From: Sva-07 sp035527095
GTDB taxonomy: Bacteria > Actinomycetota > Acidimicrobiia > Acidimicrobiales > Ilumatobacteraceae
Direction: 5' to 3'
DNA: 17,238 nucleotides
NCBI GenBank assembly: GCA_035527095.1
Contig: DATLBC010000165.1
Location: 1-17,238 of the forward strand
In this document: piece by piece, positions 6,382-13,971 of the stretch
Layout of the letters: each line of letters starts with the position of its first letter
How positions within the stretch are numbered: the first letter of the stretch is position 1
Position numbers and translations under genes: made by a program
The notes under the pieces: model-generated
Seen by the model: the letters and a program-made list of their open reading frames with translations, nothing else
Told to the model about the DNA's origin: nothing
Databases searched by the model: none

Positions 6382-7287
6382 TCAGGTGAACGCCTCGAAG
6401 AGCTCGGCGACGGCCTTGGCCTGGCCACCGGAGGTCGACGACGGCACCACGATCGGCGTGACGCCGGCGTCGAACCACGCGTCGACGCCGTCGCGCACCC
6501 GGTCGGCGGGTCCCGACAGGGTGCAGTCGTCGAGCCAACGGTCGGTCATCGCAGCGACGAGCGCATCGGTGTCGCCGGCGTCGAGCGCACGCTTGGCCGC
6601 CGCCATCTCGTCCGCGTAACCGGCCTCGATCCAGTAGTTCCGATAATTCGGGAGCGCCACGTAGCCCTGCAGCGTCTTGCGGTTGCGGGTCCGGGCGGCA
6701 TCGACGTCATCATCGATGACGGTCGGAATCATGTTGCCGATCCAGAACCCGTCGGCTCGGCGGTCGTCCGGCACCAGTCCAATGGAGTGGCCCATCCGGC
6801 TGAGCGAACCGTTGGCCCACACAGCGCCGTCGCCGATCTCGACCGACAGGGCGACCATCTTGTCGCGCAAGGCCGCAAGCACGATGGGCGGAAGCCCGCC
6901 CATGTGTTCGCCCGCCGCCGTCATCGTTGCGACGTACTCCCGCATGTCGGACAGGGGCTTGCCCGTCTCGACGCCGAGACGTGTGATCACCGGACCGTGC
7001 GTGACGCCGATGCCGAGGCGGAAGCGCCCACTCGCGATCTCGTGGAGGTAGCTCGCCGACGTTGCGAGGGCTGCTGGATGCTGGAGATAGATCGGTTGGA
7101 TCGAAGTGCCGACCTCCAACGTCGTGGTCGCCTCAGCGATCGAGAGGCACAGACCCATGGCGTCTCCGAAGCTCGGGCAGTAGACGCCAGGAAAACCGCG
7201 TGCCTCGATGTCTTTCGCGAGTCCGATGGTGCGGGCGCGGCGCCCCGGCGAGGCAGCGAGCGACAGGGCAGGGAGCTTGGCGGGCAT
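6382..7287 (-). CDS. LLM-class flavin-dependent oxidoreductase (F420- or FMN-type)
   Basis: The product is 301 residues, in the range for single-subunit luciferase-like monooxygenases of the TIM-barrel fold. Family signatures include LEVGTSIQPIYLQHPAAL (57-74), the segment SGRFRLGIGVTHGP (86-99) and a C-terminal DAWFDAGVTPIVV (269-281) that forms the last barrel strand. Actinobacterial members often use reduced F420, sometimes FMNH2; the sequence alone does not decide which. Substrate unknown. A TAGGTT -10-like element lies exactly 6 bp before ATG 7287 and there is no ribosome binding site, so this gene may start its own leaderless transcript inside the run. The amidotransferase gene follows 18 bp downstream; the upstream hydrolase ends 74 bp away. 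Confidence 0.9.
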   Translation of the reverse strand: MPAKLPALSLAASPGRRARTIGLAKDIEARGFPGVYCPSFGDAMGLCLSIAEATTTLEVGTSIQPIYLQHPAALATSASYLHEIASGRFRLGIGVTHGPVITRLGVETGKPLSDMREYVATMTAAGEHMGGLPPIVLAALRDKMVALSVEIGDGAVWANGSLSRMGHSIGLVPDDRRADGFWIGNMIPTVIDDDVDAARTRNRKTLQGYVALPNYRNYWIEAGYADEMAAAKRALDAGDTDALVAAMTDRWLDDCTLSGPADRVRDGVDAWFDAGVTPIVVPSSTSGGQAKAVAELFEAFT

Positions 7288-7293
7288 GTCCCG

Positions 7294-7299
7294 AACCTA
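7294..7299 (-). promoter_or_regulatory. -10-like TAGGTT for a leaderless LLM transcript
   Basis: TAGGTT on the minus strand is separated by 6 bp from ATG 7287, which would place the first transcribed base at the A of the start codon. It lies in a 74-bp gap that also holds an 8-bp palindrome AGGTACCT (7330-7337). Confidence 0.4.
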
Positions 7300-7361
7300 T
7301 TCGCCCAGCGGTCAGCTACACGACGTGCCAGGTACCTCGTGGTTGCCGACTCGCTCGCGCG

Positions 7362-8324
7362 TCATCCGAGCGTGTCGACGAAGGCGTCGAGGGCGGCGTT
7401 GGTCGCGGCGGGTGCCTCCTGCTGCACCCAGTGGCCGATGCCGGGGATGATCGTGGAGCCGCGGAAGTCCGCGCAGAATGCCGGCGCAACGTCGAACAGG
7501 TCGAGGCCCGGCACGAAGTTGCGGACGCCGTCGAGTTCTCCGGCGACGAACGCGGTGGGCTGCTGCAACTGGCCGTCAGGGAGCGATCCGATCTCGTCGG
7601 CATCCAGCCCTTGAGCCCGGTAGCGGTTGAATGGCCCGACCCAACCGGTCGTCTCGAACGCCTCGACGTAGACCGCTAGGTCGTCGGGGGTCATCCAGGC
7701 GGGAAACGTATCGGGGTCGACCATGCCGTCGAGGAGACCTGCGTCGGGACCCTTCGTGTGGAACAGCGACCGATCGGCATCGCCGCTCGCGCCGTAGTAG
7801 ATCATCCGCAGCGCCTTGGCGATGTCGGCGCCGACCTCGGCCTCGACGACGCCCGGCTGCTGGATGTAGAGCTGGTAGAAGAACTTGCCCTCATAGCGTT
7901 CCTTCCACATCTCGAGCGACGACACCGGGCCGACCGGCGTGTACGGCACGCTCAATCCAGCGACGGCATGGACCTTCGCGGCATGCAGCCGAGCGGTGTT
8001 CCACGCAATGGGAGCGCCCCAGTCATGGCCGAACACAATGGCGCCTCCATCGCCCAGCGCATCGATGACGGCGGCCGCGTCGCTGCACAGTTCCGTGAGG
8101 CGGTAGGCCTCGACCTCGGGCGGGTTCGAGCTGCCGCCGTAGCCGCGAACATCCATCGCGGCCACCGTGAACCCGCGTGCGGCGAAATGCTCCATCTGGT
8201 GACGCCACGAGTACCAGAGCTCGGGCCAGCCGTGGATGCACAGGATCAGCGGCCCAGTACCGGTGACCGCAACGCGCAGATCGACGTCGTCGTTGTGGAC
8301 GGTCACGAACGTCGGCTCGAACAT
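7362..8324 (-). CDS. Alpha/beta hydrolase of the epoxide hydrolase type
   Basis: The product is 320 residues. The oxyanion motif HGWPE (31-35), nucleophile elbow GHDWGAP with Asp101, the likely acid in AGELDGV (Asp265) and catalytic histidine in GIGHWVQQEAP (His298) match soluble epoxide hydrolases. These open epoxides to vicinal diols through an Asp ester intermediate. The cap domain also has the tyrosine-containing segments FFYQLYIQQPG (148-158) and FNRYRA (232-237), where epoxide-activating tyrosines are expected. A haloalkane or ester substrate cannot be excluded, but Asp rather than Ser as nucleophile and the HGxP motif favour epoxides. ATG 8324 lies 14 bp after the membrane protein stop; TACCAT sits 6 bp before it and there is no clear ribosome binding site. 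Confidence 0.92.
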   Translation of the reverse strand: MFEPTFVTVHNDDVDLRVAVTGTGPLILCIHGWPELWYSWRHQMEHFAARGFTVAAMDVRGYGGSSNPPEVEAYRLTELCSDAAAVIDALGDGGAIVFGHDWGAPIAWNTARLHAAKVHAVAGLSVPYTPVGPVSSLEMWKERYEGKFFYQLYIQQPGVVEAEVGADIAKALRMIYYGASGDADRSLFHTKGPDAGLLDGMVDPDTFPAWMTPDDLAVYVEAFETTGWVGPFNRYRAQGLDADEIGSLPDGQLQQPTAFVAGELDGVRNFVPGLDLFDVAPAFCADFRGSTIIPGIGHWVQQEAPAATNAALDAFVDTLG

Positions 8325-8330
8325 CCACCG

Positions 8331-8336
8331 ATGGTA
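8331..8336 (-). promoter_or_regulatory. -10-like TACCAT just before the hydrolase start
   Basis: TACCAT is 6 bp before ATG 8324. It lies in the 14-bp gap after the membrane protein gene, so a promoter here would extend into the end of that gene. It could be a leaderless internal promoter or a coincidence. Confidence 0.3.
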
Positions 8337-8338
8337 GG

Positions 8339-9181
8339 TCAGATGGTTTCGCGCCAGTGTTCCTTGGTCTGGACAAGCCAGAAGATCGCGAAGAGGGTGA
8401 TCTCGGTGGCCTCCAACACGAGCACCATGTGGCGCCACTGCGAACCCAGCGGAAACATGATCAACGGGGCGACCAACATCGTTGCCGCGATCGAGGCATA
8501 GAGCCAGAAGTAGATCCGGGGCGCGGGGCTGCCACGGTGTTGCCAGGCGTTGCCGCCGACCGCGAGCGCGAGGAAGAAGAACATCAGCACCGCCGCGATG
8601 CCGTGCGCACGAGTGTCGAAGTCGTCCCACACGGCGAACAGCACGGCTCCGACGAGCAGAAACACCATCGCCGCCAGCAGGCCGAGTCGCAGACCGACGT
8701 CGCCGACTTCCGCAACCGCCTTGACGCTGCTCGTGGCGATGCTGGCGATCACCGCAGCAACCAGCAGGCCGGCGATCCCGGTGATCAACAGTGCCGTGAT
8801 GTTGTTGTCGATGTTGGCGACCACCCACGCAGCCAGGTTCCCCTCGTCGTCGACCGGAAGCCGGCCAGGGCTCTGCGACCAGCACTGGCCGACGTCGGTG
8901 GTCGGCACGACGGCCACGATCGGCGCCAGCATTCCGGCGGCATTCAACGTGGCGTCCTCCCACGTGGTGCTGCCCTTGATCACGATCAGGCACAGCCCGA
9001 TCGCCATCAGCACACCGACGAAGATCACCCGTACCGGCGTGTAGTAGTAGGCCGAGACCGAAGTCTGCCAGCAATCGACGTTCGACCGCTCGATCAGGAT
9101 CGACACGGCGAGCAACACCACGGCGCCGACCATGCTGATGCGCAGGTAGCGGTAGGTCTTGACTGCCGCGACGTCGTTCAT
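8339..9181 (-). CDS. Polytopic membrane protein of unknown function
   Basis: The product is 280 residues with seven or eight hydrophobic segments (about 14-30, 51-68, 80-93, 127-150, 163-185, 192-213, 222-245 and 251-271). A notable conserved-looking stretch is SVSAYYYTPVRVIFVGVLMAIG (split around 41-62), followed by EDATLNAAGMLAPIVAVVPT (75-94). This resembles uncharacterised actinobacterial membrane proteins with a SAYYxTP motif, but I cannot name a function. A loop at 95-118 carries Cys100 and could face outward, together with Cys37. The start ATG 9181 overlaps the stop of the upstream SDR (ATGA, 9178-9181), implying translational coupling; the longer frame to 9427 overlaps the SDR and reads as Arg-rich antisense-like sequence. 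The hydrolase gene follows after 14 bp. Confidence 0.85.
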   Translation of the reverse strand: MNDVAAVKTYRYLRISMVGAVVLLAVSILIERSNVDCWQTSVSAYYYTPVRVIFVGVLMAIGLCLIVIKGSTTWEDATLNAAGMLAPIVAVVPTTDVGQCWSQSPGRLPVDDEGNLAAWVVANIDNNITALLITGIAGLLVAAVIASIATSSVKAVAEVGDVGLRLGLLAAMVFLLVGAVLFAVWDDFDTRAHGIAAVLMFFFLALAVGGNAWQHRGSPAPRIYFWLYASIAATMLVAPLIMFPLGSQWRHMVLVLEATEITLFAIFWLVQTKEHWRETI

Positions 9182-10002
9182 TCGTGCCAATCGAGCGTGT
9201 CGCGCATGACCGCCTCGAATTCCTCGAACGGCATCGAGGACTTGACCGAGTGGATCAACTGGGCGTCGTTGCCGACGAAGTTGCGGAACGGCGCGTCGGG
9301 GTCGAGCGCAGCACGCACGATCGCGTCGGCGACGTCCTGTGGGTCGGGCGCCGGGCCGTCCCCCGACAGGACGCTTCGCGATTCGCCGAAGCGTGCGGCG
9401 CGGTCGAAGTAGTCGGACTCCTGCCACCCGTCGACCGTCACGATGTTGGCGTGGAAGTCGGTCTCGAAGGCGCCGGGTTCGACGAGCCGGACCCGGATCC
9501 CGAAGCCGGACGTCTCGAAGTGCAGCACCTCGCTGAGACCTTCGAGCGCGTGCTTGGACGCCGAGTACGCCCCTCCGAATGGGGACCCGACGACGCCGGC
9601 GATGCTCGACACGTTGACGATCGTGCCGCTGCCGCGCGCTCGCCAGGCGGGGAGCACCGCGCGGATCACGCGCATCGGTCCGAGCACATTCGTGTCGAGT
9701 TGGCGCGTCCAGAGGTCGTCGTCGACCAACTCCAAGGCACCGGTGACCTCGAAGCCGGCGTTGTTGACGATGACGTCGATCTCGGTCGGGTCACCCACGC
9801 CTTCGGCGACCGACGCCGGGTTGCTGACGTCGAGCCGTCGGATCTCGATCGGCAAGTGCTCGGCCTCGATCGCCGACCGGAGATCGTCGCCCTTGGCGAG
9901 GGTGCGCATCGTGGCGATCACGTCGTGGCCCTGGCGGGCAAGCGTGAGCGCGGCGAGCTCGCCGAAGCCGCTGTTGCTGCCGGTGATGAGAATGCGAGTC
10001 AT
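9178..10002 (-). CDS. Short-chain dehydrogenase/reductase (classical SDR)
   Basis: The product is 274 residues. The Rossmann cofactor motif TGSNSGFG is at 7-14, Asp58 in LDV contacts adenine in the family, NNAG is at 80-83, and the catalytic Asn105, Ser (VSS, 131-133), Tyr146 and Lys150 (YSASK) are all present. A PGAFETDF segment (176-183) is typical of classical SDRs. It should oxidise an alcohol or reduce a carbonyl with NAD(P)(H); Arg33 after the second strand (ATMRT) hints at NADP. Substrate unknown. AGGAG lies 7 nt before ATG 10002. The gene starts 12 bp after the acyl-CoA synthetase stop and its own stop overlaps the next start, so it belongs to a tightly packed operon. Confidence 0.92.
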   Translation of the reverse strand: MTRILITGSNSGFGELAALTLARQGHDVIATMRTLAKGDDLRSAIEAEHLPIEIRRLDVSNPASVAEGVGDPTEIDVIVNNAGFEVTGALELVDDDLWTRQLDTNVLGPMRVIRAVLPAWRARGSGTIVNVSSIAGVVGSPFGGAYSASKHALEGLSEVLHFETSGFGIRVRLVEPGAFETDFHANIVTVDGWQESDYFDRAARFGESRSVLSGDGPAPDPQDVADAIVRAALDPDAPFRNFVGNDAQLIHSVKSSMPFEEFEAVMRDTLDWHE

Positions 10003-10014
10003 TGGATGCTCCTG

Positions 10015-11706
10015 TCAGGTGGCGAGTACGGCGTCGCGCAGCTCGCGTTTGAGGATCTTGCCGGAGGCATTGCGGGGGAGTTGCTCGGCGACGATCGTGA
10101 TTCTGGTCGGCACCTTGAAGTTGGCGAGGCGTTCGCCGACGAATCGCTGGAGGTCGGCGGCGTCGAGCGACGCACCAGGCTTGACCATCACATGGCAGGC
10201 CAGTTCCTCGCCGAGACGTTCGTGGGGGAGGCCGTAGACCGCGGCCTCGTAGACCGCCGGGTGCTCGTAGATCGCAGCTTCGACCTCGGCGGAGTAGATG
10301 TTCTCGCCGCCGCGCAACACCATGTCCTTCGCCCGGTCGCTGACGTACACGAAGCCGTCGTCGTCGATGCGCCCGATGTCGCCCGAACGTAGCCAGCCGT
10401 CGATGATGGTGTCGGCGGTCGCGTCGGGCCGGTTCCAGTAGCCGCGGATCAGCATCGGGCCACGGAACCAGATCTCGCCGGTCTCGCCGGTGGGCAGCAC
10501 GTCGCCGAGCGGATCGGTGACCCGCAGGTCCATCAACGGGATGGCTCGCCCGGTCGACGTCGGATGGGCGATGAAGTCGTCGCCGGCGTTGCCGGGGCCG
10601 TAGGCATTCGTCTCGGTCATGCCGTAGCCAAGGCTGGGTCGGCCCTTGGAGAAGTTGTCCTCGATGCGCTTCACCAACTCAGGTGGCATCGGCGCTCCGC
10701 CCCCGCCGACAGCGAGCAGGCTGGACGTGTCGCGCTGGGCGAACGATGGCGCCTCGAGCAGATCCCAACTCATCGTGGGCACGCCGACGAAGTTCGTGAC
10801 GCGCTCGCGTTCGATCAACTCCAAGGCACGGTCCGGATCCCACTTGTACGTCATCACCAGCTTCGAGCCGCCGACGAACGCTCCGAGCATCACCGGCACC
10901 AGACCCGTCACGTGGAACAGCGGGACGCACAGCATGATCGCCGGCTTTGCCGTGCTCTGATCCGCCTTGGCCTCCGGTGGTTGGCGGAGCGCGTTCACGG
11001 CGCCGCGCGCCGCGAAGGCCATCAGGGAGCTGAGCACTGCGCGGTGCGTTGACACGGCTCCCTTCGGGTGGCCGGTGGTGCCGGAGGTGTAGAGGATCGT
11101 GACGTCGTCGTCGGGGTCGATGTCGACGTCGGGGAGTGTGGCGTCGTCGCTCAGGAGGTCGTCCAGCGCGACCACGCGGAAGGCGTCGTTGGCGAGGGGC
11201 GCGGCGCCCTCGCGGACAGTGACCACGGTGGCGGTGATCGACCCGGGTTCGGCGGCGCGCATCCGAGTGAGGCGATCGGCGTCGGCGATCACGACCTTCG
11301 AGTCGGAGTCGTCGAGGGCGAACACCATCTCGTCGGTCTGCCACCATGCGTTCATCGGGACGGCCACCGCCCCTACGGAGGTGATGGCCGCAAACGCTGC
11401 GATCCACTCGGGGTAGTTACGCATCGCGATCGCGACGCGGTCGCCGTTGGCGACCCCGAGTTCGTGCACCAGCGCGTGGCCGATCCGTGCGATCAGGTCG
11501 GTGAGCCGCGGCATCGGCCAACGCTCGTCCTCGAAGACGATGAAGTCGTCGGTGCGGGCTGCAGCACCGGCGTAGAGGTGACGGACGTTCGGTGGTGTGC
11601 CGGTGAACACCTTGGTCGGCACACCGAACACGTCGGCTTCCTGGATCTCGAACCTGGTACCCGGCGCGCAGACCGCCGCGCACGCCTCGTGGAAATCCAT
11701 CGTCAT
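10015..11706 (-). CDS. FadD-type acyl-CoA synthetase (AMP-forming)
   Basis: The product is 563 residues, full length for this superfamily. It activates a carboxylic acid with ATP to an acyl-adenylate and then the CoA thioester. Core motifs are intact: phosphate loop YTSGTTGHPKG (206-216), YGMTET (361-366), SGD with Asp443, hinge region DRAKDMVLRGGENIY (457-471), and the C-terminal catalytic lysine in NASGKILKREL (Lys550). Chain-length or aromatic preference cannot be read directly. Three in-frame ATGs (11724, 11706, 11700) are possible; 11706 is chosen because MTMDFHEAC gives a natural N-terminus and a GGGCG stretch precedes it, but the choice is uncertain. It is the first gene of the seven-gene minus-strand run and is divergent from the C69 peptidase. 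Confidence 0.93.
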   Translation of the reverse strand: MTMDFHEACAAVCAPGTRFEIQEADVFGVPTKVFTGTPPNVRHLYAGAAARTDDFIVFEDERWPMPRLTDLIARIGHALVHELGVANGDRVAIAMRNYPEWIAAFAAITSVGAVAVPMNAWWQTDEMVFALDDSDSKVVIADADRLTRMRAAEPGSITATVVTVREGAAPLANDAFRVVALDDLLSDDATLPDVDIDPDDDVTILYTSGTTGHPKGAVSTHRAVLSSLMAFAARGAVNALRQPPEAKADQSTAKPAIMLCVPLFHVTGLVPVMLGAFVGGSKLVMTYKWDPDRALELIERERVTNFVGVPTMSWDLLEAPSFAQRDTSSLLAVGGGGAPMPPELVKRIEDNFSKGRPSLGYGMTETNAYGPGNAGDDFIAHPTSTGRAIPLMDLRVTDPLGDVLPTGETGEIWFRGPMLIRGYWNRPDATADTIIDGWLRSGDIGRIDDDGFVYVSDRAKDMVLRGGENIYSAEVEAAIYEHPAVYEAAVYGLPHERLGEELACHVMVKPGASLDAADLQRFVGERLANFKVPTRITIVAEQLPRNASGKILKRELRDAVLAT

Positions 11707-11766
11707 TCGCCCGTGATAACACATCCAGCAAACGTCACACCGTGCCGTGCCTGACGCGACGTTCGT

Positions 11767-11797
11767 TGGTTCCTGCAGACCCGGGCTGGGGGAACCA
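11767..11797. promoter_or_regulatory. Inverted repeat TGGTTCC-N17-GGAACCA in a divergent promoter region
   Basis: TGGTTCC (11767-11773) and GGAACCA (11791-11797) are perfect 7-bp arms around a 17-nt spacer, in the 113 bp between the divergent acyl-CoA synthetase and C69 peptidase genes. The right arm is 10 bp upstream of the TAGCGT -10-like box of the peptidase, a suitable place for a regulator. It is short enough to be coincidental. Confidence 0.3.
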
Positions 11798-11806
11798 CGG
11801 GGGAGC

Positions 11807-11812
11807 TAGCGT
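11807..11812 (+). promoter_or_regulatory. -10-like TAGCGT for a leaderless C69 peptidase transcript
   Basis: TAGCGT is 7 bp before GTG 11820. A GGGGGAG stretch at 11799-11805 is 14 nt from the start, too far for a normal ribosome binding site, so leaderless translation is the simpler reading. Confidence 0.4.
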
Positions 11813-11819
11813 CGGCGGC

Positions 11820-13034
11820 GTGTGTGACACCCTCGTCTCGATCACGTCGGACGGGGTCTTGTTCGCGAAGAACAGCGATCGCGACCCGAACGAAGCGCAG
11901 ATCCCGCGGTGGTATCCGGCGGCCGATCACGATTCGGCACCGGGCGACATCGACTGCACGTGGATCTCGATCCCGCAGGTCGAACACACCCATGCCGTTC
12001 TGCTGTCGCAGCCGTGGTGGATGTGGGGCGCCGAAATGGGAGCCAACGAGCACGGCGTCGTCATCGGCAACGAGGCCGTGTTCACGAACCAGCCGCTCGG
12101 CGATGCAGCGCTGCTGGGGATGGACCTGCTGCGCCTCGCACTCGAACGTGCTGCGACCGCCGACGACGCAGTCGCGGTGATCGTCGACCTGCTCGAGCGC
12201 CACGGCCAGGGCGGCCCCTGCAGCCACGAGAAGCCCGGCTTCGCGTACCACAACAGTTTCCTGGTGGCGGATCCGACGGGTGCGATCGTGCTGGAGACTG
12301 CCGGCACCAACTGGGCGGTCGAGACGGTGACCGGGCGGGGACGTTCGATCTCCAACGGTCTCACCATCGCCGGATTCGCCGACGAGTTCACCTCGACCAC
12401 GGCGGCGCGCAACACCTCGTGCACGATGCGGCGCGCTCGCACCCAGCCTGCGGCCGAAGCAGCGGTGGGGGTCGCCGACCTGTTCGCCGCGCTGCGCGAC
12501 CACGGCGGTGGCGCGGCCCCGGTTTGGTCAGTGACCGACGGGGCGATGGGGGCTCCCTGCGTCCATGCCGGTGGTGAAGTGTCGTCGTCGCAGAGCACGG
12601 CCTCGTGGGTGAGTGACCTCCGAAGCGACCCGTTGCACTGGGTGACGGCGACCTCGGCGCCGTGCACATCGACGTTCCACCCCGTGCGCGTCGATCAGCC
12701 CATCGATCGGGCTGCACCGTTCGGCGATCCGACCAACCGTTTCGATGCCGCCAGCCGTTGGTGGACCCACGAGCTGCTCCACCGTCGGGTGTTGCGAGAC
12801 CACGAAGCGTCCGTCGGCAGGTTTGCCGCCGAGCGGGATGCGCTCGAACGCACGTGGATCGATGATCCACCCGAGAGTGAGCTCGCGTTCGTGGCTTCAG
12901 CGGCGGTGGAGCGGCAATGGCTCGCGGAGCTCGTGGCCGCCGACCTTGGTGATGTTCGCCCGCCTTGGCTCGTCGACCTCTGGCACGACCTCGATCTCGC
13001 AGCGGGTGTGCCCACCCTCGATTCGCCCTCCTGA
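11820..13034 (+). CDS. Secernin-like C69 family peptidase (Ntn hydrolase)
   Basis: The product is 404 residues. It opens with (M)CDTLVSI and then LFAKNSDRDPNEAQ (14-27), the hallmark N-terminus of secernin-type C69 peptidases, in which the cysteine after the initiator Met becomes the N-terminal nucleophile. Further family-like segments are WWMWGAEMGANEHGVVIGNEAVF (66-88) and HNSFLVADPTGAIVLET (144-160). Members are dipeptidase- or amidohydrolase-like; the substrate is not known. I chose GTG 11820 so that Cys2 is exposed after Met removal; a start at ATG 11742 would bury the nucleophile behind 26 residues of non-conserved sequence. The C-terminal third (about 300-404) is helical and less conserved. 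It converges on the two-TM protein, with only 1 bp between the two stop codons. Confidence 0.88.
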   Translation: MCDTLVSITSDGVLFAKNSDRDPNEAQIPRWYPAADHDSAPGDIDCTWISIPQVEHTHAVLLSQPWWMWGAEMGANEHGVVIGNEAVFTNQPLGDAALLGMDLLRLALERAATADDAVAVIVDLLERHGQGGPCSHEKPGFAYHNSFLVADPTGAIVLETAGTNWAVETVTGRGRSISNGLTIAGFADEFTSTTAARNTSCTMRRARTQPAAEAAVGVADLFAALRDHGGGAAPVWSVTDGAMGAPCVHAGGEVSSSQSTASWVSDLRSDPLHWVTATSAPCTSTFHPVRVDQPIDRAAPFGDPTNRFDAASRWWTHELLHRRVLRDHEASVGRFAAERDALERTWIDDPPESELAFVASAAVERQWLAELVAADLGDVRPPWLVDLWHDLDLAAGVPTLDSPS

Positions 13035-13035
13035 C

Positions 13036-13947
13036 TCAGGCTGGCGTGCCCGGCGCACGAACTGCGCCCGGCGCGTCATGTGCGTCGGCGTCGTCGAGAA
13101 GGGACCGGCCGAGCCACAAGGGCACGATCTGGCCCACCAGGAGCGTGACGCCGCCGATGACGAGCAGGATGCGCATGAGCACGACGCCGGTGTCGAGATC
13201 GTCATTGGCCGACAGCGCGAGTGTGCGGGCGTCGGCGACGCTCGCCCGGTACTGCTCGACCAGTGCGTCGGTGTCGGCGAGGTCGTCGCTGATCGAGCCG
13301 ACCGCCGCGGCGAGGTCGTCGAGCTGCTGCTGGAGTTCGTCGGCCGATCCGGTGAAGTCGGTCAGGCTGGTCGCCGTCGACTCGAGTTGACCCGGGAGCG
13401 TTTCGAGGGTGTCGGCGAGCTGGCCGAAGGTGTCGCCCAATCCGGCGTCGGGGTCGTAGTCGGGGGCGAGCGGGAGGTTCGACAGCGCGTCGAGGACCGA
13501 GTCGATGTCGTCGCCGATGTTCTCCAACCTGCGCACGGTGCGCCCGGCGTCCTCGAGCGACGGCCCAATCGTGGTGGCGAGCCCGGCGATGTCCTCGATG
13601 GCCTGTGTCCCCGCGTCGAACGATCCCGACACTGCGCTCAGGCTGCCGGCGAGGGCCGCTACGGCGTCGGTCGACGAGCCCAGCACCTCGTCGGCGAGGT
13701 CGATCGTGTCATCGATCGCGTCGAGCGACTGCAGCGTCACCTCGAGCGTGTCATCGGAGGCGGTCGCGAGCTGTCCGACGAAGATCCATCCGACGATCAT
13801 GCCGAACACGGCGATCAGCATCCCGGCGAGGCCGACGCCGATCATGATCCGTCCCGCCCGCCGGGTGTCACGGGGCGACCGCCACCGTGACCGCCACGCG
13901 GACGTCGGAGATGTGCGCGGCACGTCGTGTACGTCGGCTGTCGGCAT
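13036..13947 (-). CDS. Two-TM membrane protein with long helical extracytoplasmic domain
   Basis: The product is 303 residues. A basic N-terminus (to about 33) precedes TM1 at 34-58, then about 195 residues rich in Asp, Ala, Leu, Ser and Thr with heptad-like leucine spacing, then TM2 at 254-280 and a short tail. Both ends should be cytoplasmic. The central part looks like a bundle of long helices with DD-rich linkers (for example LENIGDDIDSVLDALSNLP, 141-159), reminiscent of the helical sensory or spacer regions of chemoreceptors and of MCE-associated or phage-infection-like proteins, but no signalling domain follows. Function unknown. The gene starts 24 bp after the FadJ-type stop on the same strand, so it is probably the last gene of that operon. 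Confidence 0.8.
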   Translation of the reverse strand: MPTADVHDVPRTSPTSAWRSRWRSPRDTRRAGRIMIGVGLAGMLIAVFGMIVGWIFVGQLATASDDTLEVTLQSLDAIDDTIDLADEVLGSSTDAVAALAGSLSAVSGSFDAGTQAIEDIAGLATTIGPSLEDAGRTVRRLENIGDDIDSVLDALSNLPLAPDYDPDAGLGDTFGQLADTLETLPGQLESTATSLTDFTGSADELQQQLDDLAAAVGSISDDLADTDALVEQYRASVADARTLALSANDDLDTGVVLMRILLVIGGVTLLVGQIVPLWLGRSLLDDADAHDAPGAVRAPGTPA

Positions 13948-13971
13948 GGTCTGGAGTCGGACGCCCCCGGG

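Noticed and set aside
5740..7614. 624-codon plus-strand ORF over the amidotransferase and LLM genes
   Set aside because: It spans two clear minus-strand genes and the gap between them, and resembles other shadow frames here.
13036..13947. Two-TM protein as a chemoreceptor
   Set aside because: It has the two-TM layout with a helical outer part, but no HAMP or signalling domain after TM2.
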